DNA of 50,162 nt from an uncultured Woeseiaceae bacterium (lineage in GTDB: Bacteria; Pseudomonadota; Gammaproteobacteria; Steroidobacterales; Woeseiaceae), in NCBI GenBank assembly GCA_902510755.1, contig CABXCS010000005.1, positions 1 through 50,162 of the forward strand, written 5' to 3'. Positions 29,311 to 37,260 of the stretch are shown here, one piece after another (position 1 is the stretch's first letter; the number at the start of each line of letters is the position of its first letter). The notes under the pieces were generated by a model, which saw only the letters and a program-made list of their open reading frames with translations, searched no databases and was not told the DNA's origin. The position numbers and the translations under genes were made by a program.

Positions 29311-30684
29311 CTATATCCATCCAATGGCCTGCATAAAAATAATCAAGATAGCTATTGGAGCGAAATAACGAGCTAGTACCTGCCAAACTCGATAAACAAA
29401 ACCATGACCATTAAGTTCATCTGAAGTTGAGTTTTGACTCATAACCCAGGCTGCAAAAATAGTAATGAATACCGCGCTCATTGGTAACATTATATTACTT
29501 GTAATAAAATCAACATTCTCGTAAATAGTTCCTTGATAGAAAGTAAACTCAGATAACACATTAAATGATAAAGCTGTGCCCAAACCAAAAAACCAAATTA
29601 TAAATGCGATTGTTGCTGCAGATTGTCTTCTACTGAAGTCAGTACTCTCTACCATCCAAGCTACAGCAGGCTCCATCAGCCCTAATGCAGAGGTTAATGC
29701 AGCAAAAGCTAAAAGTACAAAAAATATTGTAGCTAAAAATGTTCCTGCTTGCATCTGACCAAAAACAAGTGGCAGTGTTTTAAATACCAAATCAGGACCC
29801 TCACCTGGATTTAGTCCATTAGCAAATACGAGCGGAAAAATCACTAGTCCAGCTAGCATTGCTATACCAGTATCCGCCAAGACGACAGATACAGTAGCAT
29901 TAGTTATTGAAGTTTCCTGAGGAAGGTATGCGCCATATGCCATTATAGCGCCCATTCCAATACTCAGCGTAAAGCATGCTAGTCCCATTGCAGTGAGAAC
30001 ACCATCCCAATCCAACGCGGCGAAATTTGGTGTAAACATAAATGCTACTCCAGCACCAAATGAACCTGACGTAAGAGAGTAAAAAAATAGGACCACTAAT
30101 AAAAATAATAATGCTGGCATTAGGAATTTTACCGCCCTTTCCAGGCCCTTAACACCTGCAGCTATTATGAAAAAATTTAGAAACATAAATATTGAATGTG
30201 CGGTAATCACGGCCAATGGACTGCCGACAAAATCATCGAATAAATTAGCAATGGTTGCAGCATCAGCTCCAGCAAACTGTCCAAGGAATGCTTTTGGGAC
30301 ATATGTTAGGGTCCAACCAGCAATGACGCTGTAGTAAGACAAAATAAGCATCGCTGCAATGACACCAAGTGCACCTACCCATTTCCATTGTGTTGAGCGA
30401 CCCTCCTCTTCTCCAAGCAAGGACATTGTGGATACTGGATTTCTACGACCCCTTCTGCCGATCAGTATTTCAGACATCATTACCGGCATTCCAATCAAAA
30501 AAACAAATAACAAATAAACTAAAACAAAAGCACCACCACCATTTTGACCAGCCATATACGGAAATTTCCAAATATTACCTAGGCCAACAGCGGAACCAGT
30601 AACTGCCATAATAAAAGCTAACCTTGAGGACCAATTACCATGAAGTGATTGTCGCTCCCCATTACCATTATTGTTATCTAGCAT
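29311..30684 (-). CDS. SNF-family sodium-dependent transporter
   Basis: A neurotransmitter:sodium symporter (SNF) family protein with about 11 hydrophobic helices. These bacterial transporters import amino acids such as Trp, Tyr, Leu or Met with sodium. The first helix region NWSSRLAFIMAVTGSAVGLGNIWKFPYMAGQNGGGAFVL shows the sodium and substrate site (GSAVGLGN), and GRRGRRNPV follows helix 2. The substrate cannot be read from sequence. I chose the ATG at 30684 (MLDNNNGNG, 457 residues), which has AAGGA seven bases upstream; a longer frame to 30759 lacks this. It heads a group with ratA and rnfH. Confidence 0.93.
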   Translation of the reverse strand: MLDNNNGNGERQSLHGNWSSRLAFIMAVTGSAVGLGNIWKFPYMAGQNGGGAFVLVYLLFVFLIGMPVMMSEILIGRRGRRNPVSTMSLLGEEEGRSTQWKWVGALGVIAAMLILSYYSVIAGWTLTYVPKAFLGQFAGADAATIANLFDDFVGSPLAVITAHSIFMFLNFFIIAAGVKGLERAVKFLMPALLFLLVVLFFYSLTSGSFGAGVAFMFTPNFAALDWDGVLTAMGLACFTLSIGMGAIMAYGAYLPQETSITNATVSVVLADTGIAMLAGLVIFPLVFANGLNPGEGPDLVFKTLPLVFGQMQAGTFLATIFFVLLAFAALTSALGLMEPAVAWMVESTDFSRRQSAATIAFIIWFFGLGTALSFNVLSEFTFYQGTIYENVDFITSNIMLPMSAVFITIFAAWVMSQNSTSDELNGHGFVYRVWQVLARYFAPIAILIIFMQAIGWI

Positions 30685-30739
30685 TTGTAATTCCTTTTCT
30701 AAATAAGTAATCATGAAGTTTGAATTAATTGTTTGAAGC

Positions 30740-30770
30740 TTACAATACCAATTAATCACATTTATTGTAA
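30740..30770. repeat. 8-base inverted repeat between transporter gene and smpB
   Basis: TTACAATA (30740-30747) and TATTGTAA (30763-30770) are perfect arms 15 bases apart in the 112-base gap between the divergent SNF transporter and smpB genes. The location suits an operator for one or both genes. No binding protein can be proposed. Confidence 0.4.
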
Positions 30771-30796
30771 TTTAAGCTTATACTAGGCGGTAAGAT

Positions 30797-31282
30797 ATGG
30801 ACAAGAACAAGAAATCAAAAAAGCAGACGTCTTTAATTGCTCAAAATAAACGTGCGCGACATGACTATCTTATCGAAGAGACTATAGAAGCTGGGATGCA
30901 GCTTGAAGGCTGGGAAGTGAAGAGTCTAAGAGAAGCTAACACTCAATTGAGGGATGGTTATGTCAACATAAAAAATGGAGAAGCGTGGTTGATTGGTACG
31001 CACATCTCACCACTTAAGACAGTGTCAACACATTACAGCCCAGACCCCAAACGAAATAGAAAATTATTACTTAACAAATATGAAATAAATAGGATGATAG
31101 GATCAGTGGATCGGAAAGGTTATACCATTGTTCCATTAAAACTCTATTGGAAACGCGGAAAAGTAAAATTAGAAATTGGTTATGGAAAAGGCAAGCAGCA
31201 GCATGATAAACGCCAAAGCTTAAAAGAAAAGGATTGGTCCAGGCAAAAATCTAGAGTGATGAAAAATATTAAACTAAGTTAA
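30797..31282 (+). CDS. smpB: SsrA-binding protein SmpB
   Basis: SmpB brings tmRNA to stalled ribosomes for trans-translation. The oligonucleotide-binding beta barrel shows [29 protein letters not shown] (residues 14-42) and LIGTHISP. The basic C-terminal tail ([26 protein letters not shown]) inserts into the decoding site. At 161 residues it is standard. Its RNA partner ssrA begins 148 bases downstream on the same strand, as in many gammaproteobacteria. The gap between them is very AT-rich and carries only the ssrA promoter. Confidence 0.97.
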   Translation: MDKNKKSKKQTSLIAQNKRARHDYLIEETIEAGMQLEGWEVKSLREANTQLRDGYVNIKNGEAWLIGTHISPLKTVSTHYSPDPKRNRKLLLNKYEINRMIGSVDRKGYTIVPLKLYWKRGKVKLEIGYGKGKQQHDKRQSLKEKDWSRQKSRVMKNIKLS

Positions 31283-31381
31283 TCAATAATTTAAATAAGT
31301 AATATAAAGTATTTTATCGATTAATTTGTTAAAATATTAACTAAATTTATACAATTTAATTAATTATTTGAATCTAAATAC

Positions 31382-31408
31382 TTGGTCATTCTTTTATTTT
31401 TTTATAAA
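31382..31408 (+). promoter_or_regulatory. Candidate promoter of ssrA
   Basis: TTGGTC (31382-31387) and TATAAA (31403-31408) are separated by 15 bases, 21 bases before the mature 5' end of tmRNA, leaving room for a short leader removed by RNase P. The spacing is slightly short, so this is a moderate call. Confidence 0.4.
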
Positions 31409-31429
31409 ACGTCGCTAAACTAACAAATT

Positions 31430-31791
31430 GGGGGCGACATGGCTTCGACGTGGGTCGCGAAACTCTGAGTGCATGCCGAGGAACAGGCTACCTCGTAAAT
31501 CCATCTGTAAAACTTATAGTTGCCAACGAAGACAACTACGCACTAGCTGCTTAATAACCAGCCTAGCGCCTTCTGCCCGGTTAGTGTCTGTACGTCCGGA
31601 TCACAGGAGTCACTTATACAGAATCGTGATTTGAATGTGTTTAGGATTTAATTCACTAAAACTTTACTAAACTGGTATCAAGTTTTCCGCTTCCGTTAGG
31701 TAGCTTGATATAAGATTATTAACGGAATAAGCATGTAGACCTTGGTGCGGAGGGCTTGCGGACGCGGGTTCGATTCCCGCCGCCTCCACCA
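31430..31791 (+). ncRNA. ssrA: Transfer-messenger RNA (tmRNA)
   Basis: The 362-base RNA has the tRNA-like ends GGGGGCG and CGCCTCC followed by A and an encoded CCA (31789-31791), with the T-arm GCGGGTTCGATTCCCGC. The 5' part has GGCTTCGACGTGGG in place of a D-arm. The tag frame starts at GCC 31522 and encodes ANEDNYALAA, ending in tandem TAA codons (31552-31557). The proteolysis tag ending ALAA is typical for gammaproteobacteria. smpB is immediately upstream. Confidence 0.98.
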
Positions 31792-31792
31792 T

Positions 31793-31833
31793 CTATAGAT
31801 AACCCCGTTTTTATGGGGTCCTTATCTCTATAG
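31793..31833 (+). terminator. Imperfect palindrome after tmRNA, terminator candidate
   Basis: Right after the CCA end, CTATAGATAACCCC pairs with GGGG-TCC-TTATCTCTATAG around an eight-base loop, followed by CTTTT. A stem of this length with a G:C core next to a stable RNA is most likely its terminator or 3' processing guard. The T run is short and the stem has bulges. Confidence 0.6.
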
Positions 31834-31885
31834 CTTTTAATTGGAGTCACTTTGTCACACATTTTCTATTTTTTAAGGATTACGT

Positions 31886-31975
31886 ATGGACTTTAAAATA
31901 ACTACATACAAAATCATTCGTTTATGGTTAGATTCTAAAAAGTTACTATTGCCTGCAAATAATAACAGGAAATAA
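31886..31975 (+). CDS. 29-residue upstream ORF, possible leader of sdaA
   Basis: ATG at 31886 follows AAGGA (31875-31879) by six bases, and the frame runs 29 codons to TAA at 31973-31975, two bases before the sdaA ATG. The peptide begins MDFKITTYKIIRLWLDSK and is basic and Leu/Lys-rich, with no membrane segment and no Ser run. The sdaA ribosome site AGGAAA lies inside its last codons, so translation of the two is probably coupled. No family is recognised. It may be a leader peptide or a real small protein. Confidence 0.45.
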   Translation: MDFKITTYKIIRLWLDSKKLLLPANNNRK

Positions 31976-31977
31976 TT

Positions 31978-33378
31978 ATGGCAATCAGCATATTCGATCT
32001 TTTTAAAGTTGGCATTGGACCATCTAGCTCTCACACAGTAGGGCCAATGGTAGCGGCTAAAAAATTTGCTGAAAGCCTCAAAACTGAAAATATCATAACA
32101 GAAGTGAGTCAAGTCTCTGTGGAGTTATTTGGATCACTTGGAGCTACAGGAAAAGCTCATGGGGCACCCAAGGCCATTATACTGGGGCTTGAAGGAGAAG
32201 AGCCCCATTCTATCGATGTCTCAAAGATCCTAACTAGAATTGAAAAAATTAAGCAGGATAATCAATTAAATATACTTGGACGTCACCTCATAAATTATAA
32301 TCATGATCGTGATTTGAAACTCTTTCGAAGAAAAGCACTCCCATTCCACCCTAATGGTATGGTTTTTACAGCATTTAATTCAGAGCATGAAGAGCTATCT
32401 AAAAAGACCTATTTTTCGGTTGGTGGCGGTTTTGTTGTAGATGATAAAAATAAAAATGAGAACGTCATCATTGAAAATAAAACCTCACTTAAATATCCTT
32501 TTAGCACCGCTGCTGAACTTCTCGAATATAGTAAAGATAATAATCTTAAGATCTCCGATATTATGCTTGAAAACGAAAAAGCCTGGCGTAATGAGAAAGA
32601 GATCAAAACAAAAATCCTCTCATTATGGTCTGTAATGCAAGAATGCATCCAAAATGGAATAAACACAAATGGTGTTCTCCCGGGAGGCCTTAATGTTTCT
32701 AGGCGTGCATATGGGTTACACCAGCAATTAATTAAAGCATCTAAGAGCTCTAAAGATGATCCATTGTCTGTATTAGATTGGGTCACTCTGTATGCCCTAG
32801 CAATTAACGAAGAAAATGCTGCAGGAGGACGTATTGTAACAGCGCCAACCAACGGTGCAGCTGGAATTATTCCAGCAGTTTTGAGTTATTATGTGAATTT
32901 TATTCCTGGTGCTAACGATAACGGTATAATTCGTTATCTACTTACTGCAGCCGCAATTGGTATTCTTTATAAAAAAAATGCATCTATCAGTGGTGCTGAG
33001 GTTGGTTGCCAGGGTGAGGTAGGTTCAGCCTGTTCAATGGCAGCTGGAGCACTAGCTGAAGTGCTTGGTGGATCCTCCACTCAAATAGAAAATGCAGCAG
33101 AAATTGCTATGGAACATAATCTGGGGCTGACCTGTGATCCGGTGGGTGGTTTAGTTCAAATTCCCTGCATTGAGCGTAATGCAATGGCCTCTATAAAAGC
33201 TATTCATGCTGCTCGGATGGCGCTGAAAGGTGATGGAAGTCATTTCGTCTCATTAGATAAAGTGATTGAAACGATGCGGAAAACTGGCCAAGATATGCAC
33301 CTGAAATACAAAGAGACCTCAAGAGGCGGTTTAGCAACCAATGTGCTTGAGGTTCCGGTAAATATTATTGAATGTTAG
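31978..33378 (+). CDS. sdaA: L-serine dehydratase (iron-sulfur, single chain)
   Basis: This enzyme deaminates L-serine to pyruvate and ammonia using a [4Fe-4S] cluster. The N-terminal domain starts SIFDLFKVGIGPSSSHTVGPM. The catalytic C-terminal domain holds the likely cluster ligands Cys344 (GCQGEVGSACS), Cys386 (LTCDPVGG) and Cys397 (IPCIERN), spaced as in Escherichia coli SdaA. The 466-residue length matches the single-chain type. AGGAAA precedes the ATG. A 29-codon ORF ends two bases upstream, and a ferredoxin reductase gene follows after 12 bases. Confidence 0.96.
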   Translation: MAISIFDLFKVGIGPSSSHTVGPMVAAKKFAESLKTENIITEVSQVSVELFGSLGATGKAHGAPKAIILGLEGEEPHSIDVSKILTRIEKIKQDNQLNILGRHLINYNHDRDLKLFRRKALPFHPNGMVFTAFNSEHEELSKKTYFSVGGGFVVDDKNKNENVIIENKTSLKYPFSTAAELLEYSKDNNLKISDIMLENEKAWRNEKEIKTKILSLWSVMQECIQNGINTNGVLPGGLNVSRRAYGLHQQLIKASKSSKDDPLSVLDWVTLYALAINEENAAGGRIVTAPTNGAAGIIPAVLSYYVNFIPGANDNGIIRYLLTAAAIGILYKKNASISGAEVGCQGEVGSACSMAAGALAEVLGGSSTQIENAAEIAMEHNLGLTCDPVGGLVQIPCIERNAMASIKAIHAARMALKGDGSHFVSLDKVIETMRKTGQDMHLKYKETSRGGLATNVLEVPVNIIEC

Positions 33379-33390
33379 AGAGCTTTTGGA

Positions 33391-34578
33391 TTGAAAAATA
33401 TTATCATAGTTGGTGCAAGCCACGCCGCAATTGAAGCGATCTCATGTCTTCGTAAATTTGGATGGAATGGTAATATTGTTCTTATCGGTGACGAAGATGC
33501 CTATCCTTATCAGCGCCCTCCCCTCTCAAAAGGTTATTTAAAAGGTGAGGTAGGTAATGAGAAATTATTACTACGAAATCCAAATTTTTATGAAAAGCAT
33601 AACGTTAGAATGCTTCTCGGGCATAAGGTTATAAAAATCAATAGGAAGAGAAATTTCATAGAACTAAATAGTAAAGAAACTATTAATTATCATAAATTGA
33701 TACTTGCCACAGGAACAAGACCAAGAAAACTGGAGATACCAGGGAGTACAATGCCTCAGATCCGCTATCTTCGCACAATTGATGACGTTAATTTTCTGAA
33801 AAACAAAATTACACAAAATACAAACTTACTAATAATAGGGGCAGGCTATATTGGTTTAGAAGTGGCTGCTTCAGCCATCATGAGAAAAGCAAATGTCACA
33901 GTAATAGAGTCCGCAGATCGTGTGTTGAGCAGAGTCACCGGAACAGCAATTTCAAGCTTCTATCATAAACTACATGCAACTAGGGGAGTTAAAATCCATC
34001 TTAATAGTGCTGTAGCAGAATTCGGATCTTCACAAAATGTCAATTTTGCAAACTTTGAAAATGGGGATCAATGCGTATTTGATTGGGCTGTAGTTGGTAT
34101 AGGTGTTATACCAAATATTGAAATTGCAGAGGATGCTAACCTTGAGTGTAATAATGGGATAATGGTTAATGAATTCACACAAACCTCTGATAGTGATATT
34201 CATGCCATTGGTGATTGCAGTAACCATCCAAGCTTCATATACCAGAAAAGGATTCGTCTTGAATCTGTCCCAAACGCACTAGCTCAGGCTAAAACTGCTG
34301 CAAAATTTATTTGTGGTAGCCAGCAACCTTATGATCAGGTTCCGTGGTTTTGGTCTGATCAATATGACATTAAATTACAAAGTGTCGGTCTAGCAATTGA
34401 TTATGATAGGGTGATTCTAGATGGTGATGAAGAAAGTCATAAATTTACAGTCTCATACATCAAAAATGATCAGATAGTTGCTTTAGATGCGATAAATTCA
34501 CCTAGGGAATTTTTACAAGCGAAGAAAGAAATAAGTAAATTAAGCTCCAGTAACTCAAATATTCTTGTGCCAGAATAG
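33391..34578 (+). CDS. Ferredoxin/rubredoxin reductase-type FAD oxidoreductase
   Basis: This is an FAD- and NAD(P)H-dependent reductase of the class that passes electrons to a [2Fe-2S] ferredoxin or rubredoxin, feeding P450s or Rieske dioxygenases. The FAD-binding start IIIVGASHAA is at residues 4-13 and the NAD-binding IIGAGYIGLEVAAS at about 148-161. AIGDCS precedes the C-terminal reductase domain, which has PWFWSDQYDIKLQSVG at about 315-330. It is 395 residues. The start is a TTG 12 bases after sdaA. No ferredoxin, P450 or Rieske gene is in the window, so the partner is unknown. Confidence 0.9.
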   Translation: MKNIIIVGASHAAIEAISCLRKFGWNGNIVLIGDEDAYPYQRPPLSKGYLKGEVGNEKLLLRNPNFYEKHNVRMLLGHKVIKINRKRNFIELNSKETINYHKLILATGTRPRKLEIPGSTMPQIRYLRTIDDVNFLKNKITQNTNLLIIGAGYIGLEVAASAIMRKANVTVIESADRVLSRVTGTAISSFYHKLHATRGVKIHLNSAVAEFGSSQNVNFANFENGDQCVFDWAVVGIGVIPNIEIAEDANLECNNGIMVNEFTQTSDSDIHAIGDCSNHPSFIYQKRIRLESVPNALAQAKTAAKFICGSQQPYDQVPWFWSDQYDIKLQSVGLAIDYDRVILDGDEESHKFTVSYIKNDQIVALDAINSPREFLQAKKEISKLSSSNSNILVPE

Positions 34579-34606
34579 TAAGAGTTTAAGCATCATTCGA
34601 GGAATA

Positions 34607-34634
34607 TTGTTACAAGCAATCAAGCACATATATT
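34607..34634 (+). promoter_or_regulatory. Candidate sigma-70 promoter of the secreted amidohydrolase gene
   Basis: TTGTTA (34607-34612) and TATATT (34629-34634) with a 16-base spacer lie in the 194-base gap after the ferredoxin reductase gene. They would give a leader of about 130 bases. The rest of the gap is AT-rich, with a 14-base AT palindrome at 34632-34645 and no other feature seen. Confidence 0.3.
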
Positions 34635-34772
34635 AAAATTTTAATGGCAGTCAAAATAGTATTTAATATTTCTTAATGGGAGCATCTAGTTAATATTATT
34701 ATTTACAAGTCCTAAATATGTTAGTTTCAATGCTAAGGAAATAGATTGTTTTGCAAAAAAGAGGAGCCCCCT

Positions 34773-36053
34773 ATGAATCAAGGTCGATTTATTAAACAAA
34801 AAATATTCATTTTTCTTGGAATATTACTTACTTTTGGAGTTTGTTCTGCAGAAAAAATAGTACTCAAAGCTGGGTTCATTTTGGATGTTAATAATGGCAG
34901 CATTCTTACGAAGCATAATATTATTATTGAGGATGGCAAAATCACGGATATCTCAAGAATTGTACCCAATGATGCACGATTAATTGACCTATCGGAGAGC
35001 TATATTTTACCTGGTCTGATTGATATGCATACACATTTAGTAGGTGTACTTGAAAAAAGTTATTTCTCAAGTCTTTTTCAGTCTCCTCACAGAGCCATGA
35101 TTGGTGGCGTTGCAAACGCAAAAACAACGCTGTTGGCAGGATTCACTTCAGTGAGAAATGTTGGTGCACCGGATTTTATGGATGTTGCATTGAGGAATGC
35201 AATTGATGCAGGTGAGATTCCAGGTCCGAGAATGAGAGTTTCAGGGCCCTCTATTGGAATAACTGGCGGGCATTGCGATAATAACTACCTAAACCACTCT
35301 TTTGAGCAATATAGCGATGGAGTTGCAGATGGTCCTTGGGAGATCAGAAAAAAAGTACGGAATAATGTTAAATATGGTGTAGATTTAATTAAATTCTGTG
35401 CTACTGGAGGTGTCTTTTCGCATGGGACTAAGGTTGGTTTGAGACAATACACACTGGAAGAAATGAAAGCAATAATTGGTGAGGCGCATGATAGAGATAG
35501 AAAAGTTGCAGCTCATGCACATGGCACTGAAGGAATAAGATACGCCATACTCGCGGGTGTTGATTCAATCGAACATGCTACTTTCTTGGATAAAGAAACT
35601 GCGATACTCGCTAGAGAAAATAATGTGACGTTGGCCATGGATATATACAATACTGACTATACCCAAGAACATGGGAGAAAAAATGGAGTGCCCGAAGCCA
35701 ACCTAATAAAAGACCGTGAAACAGGAGACAGCCAGAGGAATAGCTTCAAAATAGCCGTCGAAAATAATGTTAATCTAGTCTATGCTACAGATTCTGGTGT
35801 TTATCCTCACGGTGACAATGCAAAACAATTCCCAATAATGGTTGAGTATGGGATGACTCCAATTCAAGCAATACGTTCGGCAACTATTATTGCTGCTGAA
35901 TTATTGGATTCTTCTTTAAAAATTGGACAAATCAAACCAGGTTATCTTGCTGATATTATTGCAGTAAGTAAAAATCCACTAGAAGATATAACAACATTCG
36001 AGACTATCACTTTTGTAATGAAAGATGGCAAAATCTATAAACAACTTAATTAA
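34773..36053 (+). CDS. Exported metal-dependent amidohydrolase (M38, prolidase-like)
   Basis: A secreted amidohydrolase-superfamily enzyme, closest by motif to the Xaa-Pro/carboxypeptidase-like M38 group. A signal peptide ends at about FGVCSA (residues 21-26). The metal centre shows His86 and His88 (DMHTH), the bridging Lys207 (DLIKFCATGGV), His248 and His268, and the catalytic Asp340 (YATDSG). I chose ATG 34773 with GAGGAG six bases upstream; it gives 426 residues. The substrate is probably a dipeptide or an N-acyl compound. The next gene, a serine hydrolase, follows on the same strand. Confidence 0.88.
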   Translation: MNQGRFIKQKIFIFLGILLTFGVCSAEKIVLKAGFILDVNNGSILTKHNIIIEDGKITDISRIVPNDARLIDLSESYILPGLIDMHTHLVGVLEKSYFSSLFQSPHRAMIGGVANAKTTLLAGFTSVRNVGAPDFMDVALRNAIDAGEIPGPRMRVSGPSIGITGGHCDNNYLNHSFEQYSDGVADGPWEIRKKVRNNVKYGVDLIKFCATGGVFSHGTKVGLRQYTLEEMKAIIGEAHDRDRKVAAHAHGTEGIRYAILAGVDSIEHATFLDKETAILARENNVTLAMDIYNTDYTQEHGRKNGVPEANLIKDRETGDSQRNSFKIAVENNVNLVYATDSGVYPHGDNAKQFPIMVEYGMTPIQAIRSATIIAAELLDSSLKIGQIKPGYLADIIAVSKNPLEDITTFETITFVMKDGKIYKQLN

Positions 36054-36060
36054 TGATCAA

Positions 36061-37260
36061 ATGATCTCACTCATGAATAAACTTAAAGAAATGTTAATTG
36101 CAGCACCTATCACCTACTTGTTCCTATTAACAGCATCTCAAGCCCAAACTATTAATTGGGAGATTAAACAACCAGGCTCCCAGAGTGTCAATGCGAAAAT
36201 CATAGAAGAGCTTCATGAGGAATTCAAAGATGGTCAGCATGGTTACATAGACAGCTTCTTGATAATTAGAAATAATCAATTGATATATGAAAGATACTAT
36301 AAAAATAACTACGACGATTTAACAAAAAATCGACGCCTTGAACAAAATATAATCATGCAGGAAAATTATGGCGATAATACTCGTGATATTTATAACTATT
36401 ATGATCCTGAGTGGCATCCTTACTACAGAAATACAGACCTGCATACGATTCAATCAGTTAGCAAAAGTGTAACGTCTGCATTGATAGGTATCGCTATAGA
36501 TCGAAATGAAATCCCTAGTATAAATTCTAAGATTAGCAGTTATTTTCCTGAATATAGTGACTATTTCAATGATCCATTAAAACAATCTATTACCATTCAT
36601 GATCTGTTAACAATGACAGCTGGCATAAAATGGGATGAGAGTAGTTTTCTTTATACGGATCCATTAAATAATGCTGCGACTATGGAGAACAGCCAAAATT
36701 GGTTGAGTTACATACTATCTTTACCAATGAGTGATGTTCCTGGTAAGAAATTTGTTTATAACAGCGGAATAACAATACTGCTCTCTCATATATTGTATGA
36801 AGCCACTGGTATGCATGTCGATGCATATGCAAAAAAATATCTATTCAATCCATTAGGAATAGAAAATTTCTACTGGAAAAAAACTCCTTTGGGTCTTACT
36901 GATACTGAGGGAGGTCTTTACCTGTCGACACGTGATTTTGCTAAAATAGGACACTTGTACTTAAATGAAGGTCAAGTAAACAACCTTCAGTTACTAAAAA
37001 AGAAATGGGTGGAGGATACTATGGCGCCTGATACTAATATTTCAGACAGCTCAAGGAAATACGGTTATCAATGGTGGTTAGTCCCTTATGAAAACAACGA
37101 TGAAAAATTTATCTTAAGTGGGAGTGGCTATGGAGGCCAATATTTACTTATTATTCCAGAGTTTGAGTTAATTGTAGTTTTTAATGGTTGGAATATTTTT
37201 GATAAAGATAGACCAAGTATCGAATATTTATCACAGAGAGTATTGAAAGCTATTCAATAA
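36061..37260 (+). CDS. Exported serine hydrolase, beta-lactamase class C-like
   Basis: A periplasmic serine hydrolase of the class C beta-lactamase/penicillin-binding-protein fold; many relatives are esterases or D-peptidases rather than beta-lactamases. The nucleophile is Ser132 in SVSK (132-135), the Tyr motif is YNSG (233-236), and the third element is GSGYGGQ near the C-terminus. An N-terminal signal segment ends near TASQAQ (about 24-29). ATG 36061 is used; ATG 36073 is an alternative. The gene begins seven bases after the amidohydrolase stop, which suggests co-transcription. Its end overlaps the convergent maleate isomerase gene by seven bases. Confidence 0.87.
   Translation: MISLMNKLKEMLIAAPITYLFLLTASQAQTINWEIKQPGSQSVNAKIIEELHEEFKDGQHGYIDSFLIIRNNQLIYERYYKNNYDDLTKNRRLEQNIIMQENYGDNTRDIYNYYDPEWHPYYRNTDLHTIQSVSKSVTSALIGIAIDRNEIPSINSKISSYFPEYSDYFNDPLKQSITIHDLLTMTAGIKWDESSFLYTDPLNNAATMENSQNWLSYILSLPMSDVPGKKFVYNSGITILLSHILYEATGMHVDAYAKKYLFNPLGIENFYWKKTPLGLTDTEGGLYLSTRDFAKIGHLYLNEGQVNNLQLLKKKWVEDTMAPDTNISDSSRKYGYQWWLVPYENNDEKFILSGSGYGGQYLLIIPEFELIVVFNGWNIFDKDRPSIEYLSQRVLKAIQ

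Noticed and set aside
31428..31634. 68-residue ORF over the ssrA gene
   Set aside because: It lies in the tmRNA, whose ends, tag frame and T-arm are all recognisable, so the ORF is a chance frame.
34632..34645. ATTAAAATTTTAAT perfect palindrome
   Set aside because: A 14-base all-AT palindrome is expected often in DNA of this composition; it overlaps the proposed -10 element and has no partner site.
36053..36063. TAATG re-initiation frame at the end of the amidohydrolase gene
   Set aside because: The ATG in TAATG meets a TGA after two codons, so it cannot start the serine hydrolase; the ATG at 36061 or 36073 is used instead.
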